Of a stretch of 64,000 nucleotides of DNA, positions 45,947 through 56,503 are shown one piece after another. Positions within the stretch are counted from its first letter, which is position 1. The number at the start of each line of letters is the position of its first letter. Made by a program: the position numbers and the translations under genes. The stretch comes from Mogibacterium timidum ATCC 33093 (GTDB lineage Bacteria > Bacillota > Clostridia > Peptostreptococcales > Anaerovoracaceae). The DNA lies in assembly GCF_000525775.1 (NCBI RefSeq), contig NZ_JALU01000005.1, positions 1 to 64,000 of the forward strand. Direction: 5' to 3'. Below the pieces are notes generated by a model. That model was not told the origin of the DNA. It worked only from the letters and a program-made list of their open reading frames with translations, and searched no databases.

Positions 45947-46003
45947 TTTATACTTTGTGAACATTATAAGGTTTAGGAATATCTCGTAATGTCGTAAACG
46001 AGT

Positions 46004-46888
46004 TTAATGGTATTCCTTGTGATTTGAGAACATAGGAGCAAGAGCCGGAATTACTATACTTGTGAGTATTAATAATCCGCCTATTATGCCGGTTAGCCCA
46101 AGCCGTTCTCCCAGGAATATGTAGCCCAGAATCGCTGTTATCAGCGGGTTAAAGGCACAAAACAGGCCGGATATTGACGCGGATAGTCTGCTTTGTGCTA
46201 CGGGCTGCAGTGTGAAACCGAAACACGTGCACACGATTGCCAGAAAGAACAGAACGCCCCAGGCTGCAGGTGCGGTTGGGAAGGATGGCCCTTCAACAAT
46301 CATCGCAAGTGTGAAGGATGAAAGACCTATAAATGCTACTTGGATTATCCCGAGCATAAACGGATCATCTCGTTTTGAAAACCTGTCTGTGGCAATTACT
46401 GCACATGTGTATGCCAGTGCGCTGAGTATGCATATAAACTCTCCTAAGCTAAGCCCGAGATGGCCGCCTTTGAGAGTAAGGAATCCAACTCCGATCAGTG
46501 CAATGATTGCGCTGATGATCACACTGATCTTAGGTGCTTTTTTTACCAGTAAGGCATCTACCAACGGTACGAATATAATTGCTGTGTTCTCCAGAAATGA
46601 CGTAGTCGAGGAGTTGGTCATCTTGAGTCCGATAACTTCAAACGACATAGTCAGTAAAAAGAAGGAACCGATTATAGAACCGTGCATCAATATGCTTTTA
46701 TCTATCTTCTTCATATCCTTTCGGAAGATAAACAACATGATTATGGCAGCAAGCGGGAATCGGTAGCCGTTCATGGTGAGCGGCCCCATATATGACAAAC
46801 CTGTTGTTGCAAATAACAGCGACGTTGCGCGTAGTGCAATAACTGAAAACAGCAATATCATTGCATGATTTCGCCTTTTTGTCTTCAC
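46004..46888 (-). CDS. EamA/DMT-family transporter
   Basis: 294 residues from a GTG at 46888, chosen because GGGGGG stands 4 nt upstream; a GTG at 46900 is also in frame. Ten hydrophobic helices in two EamA repeats: GLSYMGPLTMNGYRFPLAA in the first, and the LSASISGLFCAFNPLITAIL segment with the typical FLGERLGLTGIIGGLLIL in the second. It is divergent from the LysR gene at 47062 across a 161-bp spacer with an operator-like dyad, so it is probably the target of that regulator. The metabolite exported is unknown. Confidence 0.88.
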   Translation of the reverse strand: MKTKRRNHAMILLFSVIALRATSLLFATTGLSYMGPLTMNGYRFPLAAIIMLFIFRKDMKKIDKSILMHGSIIGSFFLLTMSFEVIGLKMTNSSTTSFLENTAIIFVPLVDALLVKKAPKISVIISAIIALIGVGFLTLKGGHLGLSLGEFICILSALAYTCAVIATDRFSKRDDPFMLGIIQVAFIGLSSFTLAMIVEGPSFPTAPAAWGVLFFLAIVCTCFGFTLQPVAQSRLSASISGLFCAFNPLITAILGYIFLGERLGLTGIIGGLLILTSIVIPALAPMFSNHKEYH

Positions 46889-46958
46889 TTCGCCCCCCAC
46901 TCTAAATGTAAATCTTTCTAAAAGTAAATCTGATGTTCTATTATTATAAAAAAAATAT

Positions 46959-46991
46959 TAATTTGCGAATATCGCTAATTAATCATATTTA
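46959..46991. promoter_or_regulatory. LysR-type operator overlapping the divergent promoter
   Basis: TAATTTGCGA (46959-46968) and TCGCTAATTA (46972-46981) form a dyad with one mismatch, matching a T-N11-A LysR box. On the + strand TTGCGA (46963-46968) and TATTTA (46986-46991) are 17 nt apart, so binding would block the lysR promoter while influencing the transporter promoter on the other side. Confidence 0.65.
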
Positions 46992-47061
46992 TTGTGATAA
47001 AATATCAACATCTATTAAACGTCTTTATTTAATGCTTAATAGTAGGAGTGATATTTTATAG

Positions 47062-47958
47062 ATGGAAACTGAAAAGGTAAAAGCACTTCTTCGTGCACTG
47101 GAACTTGGTAATATGTCTTCTGTAGCAGCTGAACTCGGCTATACTCCTTCAGGCATGAGCAGGATGATGGCTTCTCTTGAGGATGAGACAGGCATGCGGT
47201 TGATTAACAGAAGCAGGAACGGCATTACGCCGACGAATGAATGTAAGAGACTGCTCGCGAATTTTTCAGCACTCGTCAGCGCGGCTAATCACGTGGAGCA
47301 GAGGGTAGCGGAGATATCAGGGATTATAACCGGAGAGGTACGTGTTGCGACAGCGTATTCGACATATTACAAGCTATTTATGGAGCTGATTAAGCAGTTC
47401 TGCGTAAAGTACCCGGGTATCAAGGTTGACCTGACATCAGGCAGGAGTACGGCGCTTATGGAGAAGCTACAGAGCGATGAGCTGGACTTTTGTCTCATAA
47501 GCTACCGTGAGGGCAACTGCGAATGGATACAGCTCTTTGAAGATCCTTTCTATATATGGGTTCCAAATGATCATCCGGCTGTTGCAAAAGGTGTGTACGA
47601 TATCTGTCAGATTACCGAGGATAGTTACATTGACCTCTATCCGGGACTTGAAAGCGACAGCTCACGTCTGTTCGCATCACACAATTTCGTGCCAAAGATT
47701 AAGTACACGACCTCGGATGCTTATGCGGCCTATGCAATGGTTGAGGCGGGGCTTGGTGTTACCTGTGCAAATGGTGTCTCTATAAACCAATGGAAGGGCA
47801 ATGTTACAGCCCTGCCGTTTGCGCCTAATCACAATGTTCCGATCGGTATCGCTGCGCCAAACCCGGGGCAGATCTCCCCGGCGGCGAAGAGATTCAAAGA
47901 TTTTGCGACTGCATTTTTTACTGAACATATATCGGAAATGATGGAAAATGTTAAATAA
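47062..47958 (+). CDS. LysR-family transcriptional regulator
   Basis: 298 residues. The N-terminal winged HTH (residues 1-60) has MSSVAAELGYTPSGMSRMMASLEDETGM, written here as two parts: MSSVAAELGYTPSGMSRM and the wing. The C-terminal substrate-binding domain (about 90-295) has GEVRVATAYSTYYKLFMELI and GLGVTCANGVSI. Divergent from the DMT transporter gene, with a shared operator-like dyad. The natural reading is a regulator controlling its neighbour and itself. The effector is unknown. The AT-rich 260 bp after it carry no gene. Confidence 0.9.
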   Translation: METEKVKALLRALELGNMSSVAAELGYTPSGMSRMMASLEDETGMRLINRSRNGITPTNECKRLLANFSALVSAANHVEQRVAEISGIITGEVRVATAYSTYYKLFMELIKQFCVKYPGIKVDLTSGRSTALMEKLQSDELDFCLISYREGNCEWIQLFEDPFYIWVPNDHPAVAKGVYDICQITEDSYIDLYPGLESDSSRLFASHNFVPKIKYTTSDAYAAYAMVEAGLGVTCANGVSINQWKGNVTALPFAPNHNVPIGIAAPNPGQISPAAKRFKDFATAFFTEHISEMMENVK

Positions 47959-48218
47959 AAGAAAAAATATAGGCCAGATACAATGTTAATGGTATAAATT
48001 TTGTGAAAAATAATAAAAATTAGTGAAGCTATCACATAAGTATTAATTAAGCATAGGTTTTATGCATGTTTCAATTATTTTTTTTGTGCATGTAAGAACA
48101 AAACAATAGATAATATTGATTTTCATGATAAAAAAATAGTAGACTTATCATATACGTTCATATAGAAATATACGTAGATATTATGTGATATAGAAATCGT
48201 GAGACGGGAGAGTTAAAG

Positions 48219-48401
48219 ATGAACAAAAAGGCCAGAAAAAATGACATAAAGTCCGGTGAGATTCACGCAAGACGTTCATTTGTAACGGATAGATCGAACA
48301 AAAGCAGGAGAGATAAAATGGTGCGTGTTATGGCGATCATCATGATTGCTTTGATGGTAGGTTTTTCGTTCATAACGGCAGGAATATTTCTTTTAAATTA
48401 G
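48219..48401 (+). CDS. Small single-pass membrane protein (DUF4044-like)
   Basis: 60 residues: a basic N-terminal half (NKKARKNDIKSGEIHARRSF, then DRSNKSRRDKMVRV) and one C-terminal transmembrane helix (MAIIMIALMVGFSFITAGIF). GGGAGAG stands 8 nt before the ATG and a good terminator lies at 48458, so it looks like a genuine monocistronic gene. The pattern is like short Firmicutes proteins of the DUF4044 kind. Function unknown. Confidence 0.6.
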   Translation: MNKKARKNDIKSGEIHARRSFVTDRSNKSRRDKMVRVMAIIMIALMVGFSFITAGIFLLN

Positions 48402-48457
48402 ATATATTATTTCGATAAAGTTTTCAGAGGCGAAAATAGGTTGAATTGTATTCTGTG

Positions 48458-48490
48458 ACAAGGCTTTGACAAGCTGAAGCCTTGTTTTTT
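48458..48490 (+). terminator. Terminator after the small membrane protein gene
   Basis: ACAAGGCTT (48458-48466) and AAGCCTTGT (48477-48485) form a perfect 9-bp stem with a 10-nt loop, followed by six T. It insulates the V-ATPase operon. Confidence 0.85.
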
Positions 48491-48502
48491 AATGCTTCCA
48501 GT

Positions 48503-48531
48503 TTGTAAAGGATTTTAATGAGTGATATAAT
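48503..48531 (+). promoter_or_regulatory. Promoter of the V-type ATPase operon
   Basis: TTGTAA (48503-48508) and TATAAT (48526-48531) are separated by 17 nt, about 70 bp upstream of the first ATPase gene. Confidence 0.8.
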
Positions 48532-48602
48532 TCAAATTAAATTACGTGCTATACAGTTTTGCCAATTGCGGTTGAAACGTATAGGGCAGAAAGGATACGC
48601 TT

Positions 48603-48929
48603 ATGTCGATAGCAGGTATTGAAAAAGTTAGAGAAGCTGAGATTCAGGCTGCTCAGATAAGGAAGGAATCTGAAGAGGCTGCAGCTCAGATTATAGCTGA
48701 CGGAAAAAGAGAAGCTAAGATGCTGCTTGAAGAGGCTGACAGAAAGGGCAATGAAGCTTATAGAGCTGCAATGCAGACAGCTGAGACCAAGGCTGAAGCG
48801 CTCTATCAGGAAAGGATAGACTTGGGAGCCGCAGCCTGTAAAGAGCTTAAGTCGGCGGCTAGGGAGAATCTCTCACGGGCAGCTGAGACGATCATCGGAA
48901 AGGTAGTGGGTACTTATGGCAACAGTTAA
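48603..48929 (+). CDS. ntpF: V-type ATPase peripheral stalk subunit (NtpF / archaeal H)
   Basis: 108 residues, almost entirely a charged coiled coil (AAQIIADGKREAKMLLEEAD is typical), with no membrane segment. Together with subunit E such proteins form the peripheral stalk joining the A/B hexamer to subunit I. First gene of the operon, exactly where ntpF stands in Enterococcus hirae. Its 3' end overlaps subunit I by 14 bp. Confidence 0.82.
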   Translation: MSIAGIEKVREAEIQAAQIRKESEEAAAQIIADGKREAKMLLEEADRKGNEAYRAAMQTAETKAEALYQERIDLGAAACKELKSAARENLSRAAETIIGKVVGTYGNS

Positions 48930-50898
48930 GATGAACAAGTTGTCCGTCATAGGTATGAACGATGAGAAGCAGACATTGCTCAGAGAGCTCATGGATCTTG
49001 GAGTTGTCGAGGTTAGCAAACCGGAGGACTTGTTACAAGACGAAGAGTGGAAGAAGCTGGTTGTCCGGGATGGCGATGAGACTGCAGTTGCAGAGTTTGA
49101 TAAGAAGATTTCTGCTGCCGATACTGCCATATCTCTACTGGATAGATATGATAGCAGCAAAAAGCCGATGTTCCCGGCTCGCAGGGTTATGAGCGAAGCG
49201 GAGTTCAAGGAAATTCAGAGCAAGGAAAATGATTTTGCGGAGAAGGTGAATTTCCTCAATTCGTGCGGCAACAAGATAACCGACGCATACGCTAAGGTGA
49301 ACTCTGCTGAAGCACTCAAGCTTTCGCTGGAGCCCTGGAATAACTACGACCTCCCGATTGATTTGACGTCAACCGATTCGTTAAGTATCAGAATCGGATT
49401 GATGCCGCTGAACACAAACGTTGAGGGTGTTGCCAATGAACTCGAGGCTGCAGGCCACTCATCGGTTTTTGAGAGCATCAACAAGGATAAGGAGCAGCAG
49501 TACGTCATGCTTTGGTATTTCAAAGCAGACGAGGATGAGGTGATGGATGCAGTCAAGCGCCACGGCTTTACACAGGCTCCGATAGCTGATCTAAAAGGTA
49601 CTGTAGAGGAAAACCTCGCTCAGGCCGATAGGACGATCGATGAGGCTAATAAGGAGATAGGTGCTCTAGAGCAGAGAATCAAGAGCATGAGTGATGTCAG
49701 GACCGATGTCGAGAGCTACCACGATATGATGGCAGTTGAGCACGACAGGGCATACGTCAGGAGCAGGCTTCTGACTACAGATGAAACGTTCACCTTTGAC
49801 GGATGGACACCGAAATACGCTTCCGGCAAGGTTGAGAAATTGCTGGAAAAGTATACATGCTGGTACGAGCTGACAGAACCGGAGGAGAGTGATGACGTGC
49901 CTGTGCGCTTACAGAACAAAAAGTTCTTTGCACCAATCGAATTCATCACCGAGATGTACTCGTTGCCGAACTGGAAAGAAATAGATCCGACATCTATATT
50001 CGCAATCTTCTATATCATATTCTTCGGAATCATGTTTGGAGATGTGGGCTACGGAATCATCCTATGCGTTATGTCGGTGTATGCAATTAAGAAGAACAAG
50101 CTGTACGAGGGCGGACCGTACAAGCTGCTCAGAGTGCTATTCTACAGTGGAATCTCCAGTATATTCTGGGGGGTAATGTTCGGAAGCTTCTTTGGAGATC
50201 TCATTCCTGTAGTTGCTAAGACGTTCTTCGGCAAGACAGTCGTCATCAATCCGCTTTGGCTCGACCCGGCCAAATCACCGATGATTTTCCTAGTGTTCTC
50301 GTGCGGACTCGGTGTTATACACCTCTTTGTCGGCATGGGAATCAAGGCATATCAGCAAATCAGGGACGGTAAGGTCCTCGAAGCATGCAAGGATGTATTT
50401 GCATGGTATCTTATCGTTAGCGGCATAATTCTTATGCTGTTCGGAACCAGGGTCGCTCCGGGAGCTCCGAAGGTTGGCAAAATTATGACTATCGTAGGTG
50501 TTGCGGCGGCAATCCTACTGCCATTCATCGTCAACAAGGGGGTTACCAAGGGACTGGGAATCTGGGACATATACAGCGGGTTGACAGGAAATCTGTCCGA
50601 TATACTCTCGTATTCGAGACTTCTCGGACTTGGACTTGCTTCCACATCTATCGCACAGGTATTTAACTTCCTGGCTTCGATGGGAGGCAAAAGTATAGTC
50701 GGCGTGGTTATGTTCCTTGTAATCGCAATTCTGGGACATACGCTCAACTTCGGAATCAATGCTCTTGGAGCATTCGTTCACTCCTGCAGACTTCAATATG
50801 TAGAGTTCTTTGGCAAGTTCTACGAAGGTGAAGGCAGGGCGTTTGAACCATTAAGCAGGGATACGAAGTATATAAATATAATCAAGGAGGCAAAATAA
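48916..50898 (+). CDS. ntpI: V-type ATPase subunit I (membrane stator)
   Basis: 660 residues. A long soluble N-terminal half (about 1-340) has a coiled-coil hairpin. The C-terminal half carries seven to eight helices, with the family segment FGIMFGDVGYGIILC and, later, DILSYSRLLGLGLASTSIAQ, which includes the Arg that faces the rotor ring. It anchors the peripheral stalks and provides the ion half-channels. Overlaps ntpF and abuts ntpK. Confidence 0.95.
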   Translation: MATVKMNKLSVIGMNDEKQTLLRELMDLGVVEVSKPEDLLQDEEWKKLVVRDGDETAVAEFDKKISAADTAISLLDRYDSSKKPMFPARRVMSEAEFKEIQSKENDFAEKVNFLNSCGNKITDAYAKVNSAEALKLSLEPWNNYDLPIDLTSTDSLSIRIGLMPLNTNVEGVANELEAAGHSSVFESINKDKEQQYVMLWYFKADEDEVMDAVKRHGFTQAPIADLKGTVEENLAQADRTIDEANKEIGALEQRIKSMSDVRTDVESYHDMMAVEHDRAYVRSRLLTTDETFTFDGWTPKYASGKVEKLLEKYTCWYELTEPEESDDVPVRLQNKKFFAPIEFITEMYSLPNWKEIDPTSIFAIFYIIFFGIMFGDVGYGIILCVMSVYAIKKNKLYEGGPYKLLRVLFYSGISSIFWGVMFGSFFGDLIPVVAKTFFGKTVVINPLWLDPAKSPMIFLVFSCGLGVIHLFVGMGIKAYQQIRDGKVLEACKDVFAWYLIVSGIILMLFGTRVAPGAPKVGKIMTIVGVAAAILLPFIVNKGVTKGLGIWDIYSGLTGNLSDILSYSRLLGLGLASTSIAQVFNFLASMGGKSIVGVVMFLVIAILGHTLNFGINALGAFVHSCRLQYVEFFGKFYEGEGRAFEPLSRDTKYINIIKEAK

Positions 50899-51371
50899 TG
50901 AGTTTAGGTCTAACATTAGCTGTACTGGGTGCAGCAATTGCTACAATCGCAGGTGTAGGAAGTGCTATTGGTGTCGGTATTGCCGGTGAGGCAGCTGACG
51001 GTGTAATGTCCGGAGACAAGGTAAGCTTCGGTTCTACACTTGTACTACAGGCTCTTCCAGGCACGCAGGGAATTTACGGAATGGTTATCGCTATCCTGAT
51101 TCTCACTAAGATAGGAATTCTTGGCGGCAACCTCGCAACAGTGACAACCAATCAGGGTCTTGCATTCCTATTTGCAGGAATTCCAATCGGTGTAGTAGGC
51201 ATTGTATCCGGCCTTACACAGGGCAGAGCCGCTGCAGCCGGCATGCAGCTGATCTCCAAGAAGGATGGAGCACTGGGTAACGCAATTATCTACGCGGTAA
51301 TGGTTGAGACATACGCTATCCTCGCATTCATCATCTCCTTCCTTATGTACAACGGAATCCGGATTGGTTAA
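50898..51371 (+). CDS. ntpK: V-type ATPase rotor subunit K (c-ring), Na+-binding type
   Basis: 157 residues forming four transmembrane helices, a fused pair of hairpins. Only the second hairpin has the ion-binding carboxylate, E137 in VMVETYAILAF. LPGTQGIY gives L53, T56, Q57 and Y60, and GLTQGR gives Q108. These correspond to L61, T64, Q65, Y68, Q110 and E139, which bind Na+ in the E. hirae K-ring. On known structure-function grounds the enzyme should therefore translocate Na+. The ATG overlaps the subunit I stop. GC and length are normal. Confidence 0.95.
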   Translation: MSLGLTLAVLGAAIATIAGVGSAIGVGIAGEAADGVMSGDKVSFGSTLVLQALPGTQGIYGMVIAILILTKIGILGGNLATVTTNQGLAFLFAGIPIGVVGIVSGLTQGRAAAAGMQLISKKDGALGNAIIYAVMVETYAILAFIISFLMYNGIRIG

Positions 51372-51417
51372 ATCGCGGTAAATCGTTGTTACTGATATAT
51401 AGAAAGGGACGGTAAGA

Positions 51418-51987
51418 ATGAGTATAGAGTCTATAACAGAGAGAATCCGTAAGGAGGCTCAGGCTTATTCCGACGATCGTAGAGCGGAGGCAGAAGCTGT
51501 AAAAGCGGAAGCACTCAAGACGGTTCAGGCAGAAGCAGACAGGCTGATACAGAGACGTGAGGCGGAGGCTGAAAAGGATGCCGAGGTTCTAATAAGCAGA
51601 AGACAGTCGGTTGCGGATCTCGATGCGCGCAAGATGAAGCTCGCTGCCAAACAGACGGTAATTGACGAATGCTATGATACGGCAGTGGAGCGGATTCTTG
51701 GCCTTCCTAACGCGGAGTATGTCAAGTTCATCTGCAGACAGCTTGGCAGCTTCCAGCAGGAGGGCGGAGAGGTTCTGCTCAATCAAGCAGATAGAGATAG
51801 AATCGGCGCTGACCTTGAGAACATGTTCAAAGGCACAGCGCTCAAGCTAAGCGATGAAATTGCTGATATCAAAGGCGGGTGCATCCTTAGAAGAGGCAAT
51901 ATCTCATACAATGCTTCACTTGAGAAGCTATTATCGAGTGTAAGAGAAGAGTTGACCGCAGAGGTTGCCGGAATTTTATTCAAGTAA
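51418..51987 (+). CDS. ntpE: V-type ATPase subunit E (peripheral stalk)
   Basis: 189 residues: an N-terminal coiled coil rich in Glu/Ala/Lys (about 1-95), then a globular C-terminal domain (about 100-189) that binds the A/B head; IKGGCILRRGNISYNASLE is the family's conserved segment. AAAGGGACGG lies upstream. It pairs with NtpF. Confidence 0.9.
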   Translation: MSIESITERIRKEAQAYSDDRRAEAEAVKAEALKTVQAEADRLIQRREAEAEKDAEVLISRRQSVADLDARKMKLAAKQTVIDECYDTAVERILGLPNAEYVKFICRQLGSFQQEGGEVLLNQADRDRIGADLENMFKGTALKLSDEIADIKGGCILRRGNISYNASLEKLLSSVREELTAEVAGILFK

Positions 51988-52014
51988 CCGCAGTAACCAG
52001 AAAGGAGGCGTATT

Positions 52015-53010
52015 TTGGGAGCTGATTTCGTATATGCGAGCTCATATGTGAGAAGCCAGGAGAGAAAGCTTCTCTCGGGAGAGCAGTTTCGCAATATGAC
52101 AGAGTCTAAAAATATCGACGATATATGCAAAATTCTGCAAGATGCTGGTTATGGTTCTGAAGGCAACGCTTTGACAGCAGCAAATTATCAGGATGTATTG
52201 AAGCAGGCAGAGGCCTCGTTCTTCGCTGAAGTCAAGGAACTCAGCAAGAGCAGCAAGGCACTCGATATATTCTGCTATCCTGCTGACTACCACAATCTCA
52301 AGGTGCTGCTCAAGTCAGAGGCGCTGGGCGTAGATAGAGACGAACTTCTCATGGAGAGCGGAACTGTCAGCACAGGCGATATGTCCAAGAGTGTCAGAGA
52401 GAGGGATACCATGTTGCTCACCGAGAATATGATCCGGGCTCTTGACGAAGCTGTAGCAGTTCATGCACGCTCAAATGATCCGCAGATGATTGATTTCGTC
52501 TGTGATAAGTATTGCTTCGCTGATATTGTCGAGGCGGCAGCGAAGTCAAAAAATGATTTCGTCGAAGGCTATGTAGCACTTTGGATTGACACGATTAATC
52601 TCAAGACTTTTGCTAGAGTCAAAAAGATGGGACAACCATGGAAGTACTTTGAAAACGTATTTATTTCAGGCGGATCCGTGGATATGCAGGTGTTCCTCGA
52701 TAGCTACGACGAGGACTTCAAACAGGCGGCGGACAGATTCCTTCCTTATGACATAGCTAAGGCTGTAAACGACGGCGGAGAGGCAATCGATACTGGTGGG
52801 AATTTCACGATGCTCGAGAAGATTTGCGATAATCTGCTGGTTGAATACAGCAGAGGAGCCAAGACCGTGACGTTTGGCCTGGAGCCGCTCGTTGCGTATC
52901 TCATCGCCAGACAGAATGAGATTAAGGCTATCCGCATCGTGCTCGCCGGGAAGCTGGCCAAGATGAGTCCGGATTTGATAAGAGAAAGGCTGAGGGAGAC
53001 TTATGAGTAA
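52015..53010 (+). CDS. ntpC: V-type ATPase subunit C (d-like rotor cap)
   Basis: 331 residues from a TTG at 52015 with AAAGGAGG upstream. All-helical and without membrane segments: ADFVYASSYVRSQERKLLS at the start, and EPLVAYLIARQNEIKAIRI near the C-terminus, match subunit C/d (AC39) proteins. The subunit sits on the c-ring and connects it to the central axle. Overlaps the next gene by 8 bp. Confidence 0.92.
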   Translation: MGADFVYASSYVRSQERKLLSGEQFRNMTESKNIDDICKILQDAGYGSEGNALTAANYQDVLKQAEASFFAEVKELSKSSKALDIFCYPADYHNLKVLLKSEALGVDRDELLMESGTVSTGDMSKSVRERDTMLLTENMIRALDEAVAVHARSNDPQMIDFVCDKYCFADIVEAAAKSKNDFVEGYVALWIDTINLKTFARVKKMGQPWKYFENVFISGGSVDMQVFLDSYDEDFKQAADRFLPYDIAKAVNDGGEAIDTGGNFTMLEKICDNLLVEYSRGAKTVTFGLEPLVAYLIARQNEIKAIRIVLAGKLAKMSPDLIRERLRETYE

Positions 53011-53323
53011 GATTGGTATTATTGGTGATGCCGATAGTGTGCTCGGCTTCAAGGTCTTCGGTCTGGATGCATTTGCGTGCAGAAACAAGGATGAGGCTGC
53101 AGAGAAATTGCATAGTATCGTGAAGGATGATTATGGAATCATCTATGTCACTGAGAAATATTACAAAGAATTAGGTAATGAAATCGCAAAATATGAAACC
53201 CTGCGTATTCCGGCAATCGTTCCGATTCCGGGAAGCGACGGGAGCTATGGCGCGGGTCTTAACAACGTCAAGAGAGCTGTTGAGAAGGCTGTTGGTGCCG
53301 ATATACTATTTGGCGATAAATAA
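53003..53323 (+). CDS. ntpG: V-type ATPase subunit F (NtpG)
   Basis: 106 residues beginning [20 protein letters not shown], the standard opening of archaeal/V-type subunit F, and containing [14 protein letters not shown]. It binds subunit D in the central shaft. It overlaps subunit C at its start and abuts subunit A. E. hirae calls this gene ntpG. Confidence 0.94.
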   Translation: MSKIGIIGDADSVLGFKVFGLDAFACRNKDEAAEKLHSIVKDDYGIIYVTEKYYKELGNEIAKYETLRIPAIVPIPGSDGSYGAGLNNVKRAVEKAVGADILFGDK

Positions 53324-53334
53324 TGGAGGTAATC

Positions 53335-55113
53335 ATGGAACAAGGTAAAATCGTTAAGATATCCGGACCTCTAGTAGTTGCTTCGGGCATGAGCAATGCA
53401 GATATGTACGACGTGGTCAAGGTCGGACATCAGGGCCTTACAGGCGAGATTATCGAGATGCGCGGCGGAAATGCTTCGATTCAGGTATATGAGGAAACTG
53501 CTGGACTACAGCCGGGTGAGCCTGTATTTTCAACAGGGGCTCCGTTGTCTGTAGAGCTCGGTCCGGGACTTATTGAGACTATTTACGACGGAATTCAGAG
53601 ACCGCTGTCTGTTCTACTCGAGAAGACAGGCACCAATATTGCCAGAGGTGTATCGGAGCCGGCGTTAGACCATGACAAAAAATGGGATTTCGTTCCGGCT
53701 GCAAATGTCGGCGATGAGGTTTCCGCCGGAGATGTATTGGGTACAGTCAAGGAGACGATCGCCGTAACACAAAAGATTATGGTACCTTACAGGGTCAGCG
53801 GTAAGGTTAAGAGCATCGAGAGCGGCAGCTTTACAGTTGATGAGACTGTTGCAGTTATCGAGGACACATCCGGCAGGGATGTAGAAGTCAAGATGCTGCA
53901 GAGATGGCCGGTCAGAGTTGAGCGCCCTTACAAAGAGAAGCTTTCCCCGGACGAACCGCTGATCACCGGACAGAGAGTTATCGATACGATGTTTCCAATC
54001 GCAAAGGGTGGTGTAGCGGCTGTTCCCGGACCTTTTGGATCAGGAAAGACGGTTGTACAGCATCAGCTGGCTAAGTGGGCAGACGCGGATATCGTAGTTT
54101 ATATCGGCTGTGGTGAGCGCGGTAACGAGATGACAGATGTACTCAATGAGTTCCCTGAACTGGTTGACCCTAAGACAGGCGAGTCATTGATGCGCAGAAC
54201 TGTCCTCATCGCTAATACATCCGATATGCCGGTAGCCGCTAGAGAGGCATCGGTATACACAGGAATTACAATTGCCGAGTATTTTAGAGATATGGGTTAC
54301 TCCGTAGCGTTGATGGCTGACTCGACATCCAGATGGGCTGAGGCTCTGCGTGAGATGTCGGGACGTCTTGAGGAAATGCCCGGCGAGGAAGGATATCCGG
54401 CATATCTGGCATCCAGGCTTGCGCAATTCTACGAGAGAGCCGGTAAGGTTGTGTGCCTGGGAAGTGACGGCAGAGTCGGTGCACTTTCGGCAATCGGGGC
54501 TGTATCGCCTCCGGGAGGAGATATTTCCGAGCCTGTGTCACAGGCAACATTGCGTATTGTCAAGGTGTTCTGGGGGTTGGATGCCAACCTGGCACACGCC
54601 AGACACTTCCCCGCTATCAACTGGATGAACAGCTATTCGTTGTATTCAGACAGACTCAATGTGTGGTTTGCGGAGCATGTCAACAAGGCTTTTCCTGTTC
54701 ACAGAGCTAAGGCTCTCAAGCTGCTTCAGGAGGAGGACGAGCTCAACGAAATCGTACAGCTTGTCGGAGTAGACGGTCTGTCAAAGGAAGATCAGCTCAA
54801 GCTTGAGGTCTGCAAGATGATTCGTGAGGACTATCTACACCAGAATGCATTCCATGAAGTTGACACATTTACATCTACAAACAAGCAGTTCAAGCTGCTC
54901 GACCTAATCCTTCACTTCTATGATGAAGGTCTCAAGGGACTTCAGGAGCACGCTGATTTCAAGGCTGTTGCATCCATGCCGCTTCGCGAGAATATCGGTA
55001 GATTCAAGTATCTGCAGGAAGATCAGGTTGACAGCGAATACAGCACTCTGACCGAAAAGCTGGATGCATCCGTAGATGAGCTCATTAAGAAGGCAGGTGA
55101 ACTGAATGATTAG
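53335..55113 (+). CDS. ntpA: V-type ATPase catalytic subunit A
   Basis: 592 residues from the ATG at 53335; an earlier in-frame ATG at 53323 overlaps the ribosome binding site GGAGG. The Walker [10 protein letters not shown] (about residues 230-238) contrasts with F-type GGAGVGKT, and the bulge (nonhomologous) domain lies before it. GERGNEMTD supplies the catalytic Glu and [11 protein letters not shown] follows. Three copies alternate with subunit B. The gene overlaps ntpB by 8 bp. Confidence 0.97.
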   Translation: MEQGKIVKISGPLVVASGMSNADMYDVVKVGHQGLTGEIIEMRGGNASIQVYEETAGLQPGEPVFSTGAPLSVELGPGLIETIYDGIQRPLSVLLEKTGTNIARGVSEPALDHDKKWDFVPAANVGDEVSAGDVLGTVKETIAVTQKIMVPYRVSGKVKSIESGSFTVDETVAVIEDTSGRDVEVKMLQRWPVRVERPYKEKLSPDEPLITGQRVIDTMFPIAKGGVAAVPGPFGSGKTVVQHQLAKWADADIVVYIGCGERGNEMTDVLNEFPELVDPKTGESLMRRTVLIANTSDMPVAAREASVYTGITIAEYFRDMGYSVALMADSTSRWAEALREMSGRLEEMPGEEGYPAYLASRLAQFYERAGKVVCLGSDGRVGALSAIGAVSPPGGDISEPVSQATLRIVKVFWGLDANLAHARHFPAINWMNSYSLYSDRLNVWFAEHVNKAFPVHRAKALKLLQEEDELNEIVQLVGVDGLSKEDQLKLEVCKMIREDYLHQNAFHEVDTFTSTNKQFKLLDLILHFYDEGLKGLQEHADFKAVASMPLRENIGRFKYLQEDQVDSEYSTLTEKLDASVDELIKKAGELND

Positions 55114-56479
55114 AGAATATAAGACTATTTCTGAGGTAGCCGGCCCTTTGATGGTTGTTAAGGGTGTAGAAGACGTAGGCTACGATGAGCTGGGAGAGAT
55201 TGAGCTCGCAAATGGCGAGCTGAGACACTGCAAGGTTCTTGAGCTCAACGGCACTGACGCTGTCGTGCAGCTATTCGAGAATTCCGCAGGAATGAATCTC
55301 AAAGAGAGTAAGGTCAGGTTCCTTGGTCACGGCAACCAGCTCGGTGTATCTCTCGATATGCTCGGAAGAGTATTTGACGGAATGGGCAGACCTATCGATG
55401 GCGGTGCTGAGATTATCCCGGATAGATACATGGATATCAACGGACTCGCTATGAATCCGGCTGCCAGAGAGTACCCATCTGAGTTCATTCAGACTGGTGT
55501 ATCCGCAATCGACGGACTGAACACGCTGGTAAGAGGACAGAAGCTTCCACTCTTCTCCGGATCGGGACTGCCACACGCTAACCTTGCAGCACAGATTGCC
55601 AGACAGGCTAAGGTTCGCGGGTCTAACAGCAAGTTCGCTGTAGTATTTGCAGCCGTAGGTATCACTTACGAGGAAGCCGAGTTCTTCATGACTGACTTCC
55701 GGAGGAGCGGTGCTATCGACCGCTCCGTAATGTTCCTCAACCTGGCTAATGACCCGGCTGTAGAGCGTATCGCGACACCTCGTATGGCACTGACCGCTGC
55801 TGAATATCTGGCATTTGAGCAGAATATGCACGTACTGGTTATCATAACTGATATTACAAATTACTGCGAATCTCTCCGTGAGGTTTCCGCAGCTCGTAAG
55901 GAGGTTCCCGGTCGTCGCGGCTACCCGGGATACCTGTACACTGACCTTGCAACTATGTATGAGAGAGCCGGTAAGAAGAAGGGCATCGATGGTTCTATAA
56001 CTATGATTCCTATCGTATCAATGCCTGAAGATGATATTACGCATCCAATTCCCGACCTTACAGGATATATCACCGAGGGACAGATTATCCTATCCAGAGA
56101 CCTCTACAGAAAGGGTATAACACCACCGATTGATGTACTTCCGTCGCTGTCCCGTCTAAAGGATAAGGGGATAGGCGAAGGCAAGACTCGCAAGGATCAC
56201 GCGGATGTGCTCAACCAGCTGTTTGCTCTTTACGCAAGAGGTAAGGAGTGCAAGGAACTGATGGCTATCCTCGGAGAAGCTGCACTCAGCGATGTCGATA
56301 AGCTATATGCAAAATTTGCAGATGAATTTGAAAACAAATACGTATCACAGGGATACGAGAAGGACAGATCCATCGAAGAAACTTTAGATGTAGGCTGGGA
56401 GCTCCTCAGAACTATGCCTAGATCTGAGCTCAAGCGTGTACACGATGAGTACCTGGATGAATTCTATGAGCAGAAGTAG
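55106..56479 (+). CDS. ntpB: V-type ATPase regulatory subunit B
   Basis: 457 residues. No P-loop is present, as expected for B subunits: the place reads [54 protein letters not shown] and [19 protein letters not shown] are family signatures. It completes the nucleotide-binding hexamer with subunit A. Start and end are typical. Confidence 0.97.
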   Translation: MIREYKTISEVAGPLMVVKGVEDVGYDELGEIELANGELRHCKVLELNGTDAVVQLFENSAGMNLKESKVRFLGHGNQLGVSLDMLGRVFDGMGRPIDGGAEIIPDRYMDINGLAMNPAAREYPSEFIQTGVSAIDGLNTLVRGQKLPLFSGSGLPHANLAAQIARQAKVRGSNSKFAVVFAAVGITYEEAEFFMTDFRRSGAIDRSVMFLNLANDPAVERIATPRMALTAAEYLAFEQNMHVLVIITDITNYCESLREVSAARKEVPGRRGYPGYLYTDLATMYERAGKKKGIDGSITMIPIVSMPEDDITHPIPDLTGYITEGQIILSRDLYRKGITPPIDVLPSLSRLKDKGIGEGKTRKDHADVLNQLFALYARGKECKELMAILGEAALSDVDKLYAKFADEFENKYVSQGYEKDRSIEETLDVGWELLRTMPRSELKRVHDEYLDEFYEQK

Positions 56480-56503
56480 CTTAGTTAAGGAAGGGATGAT
56501 CTT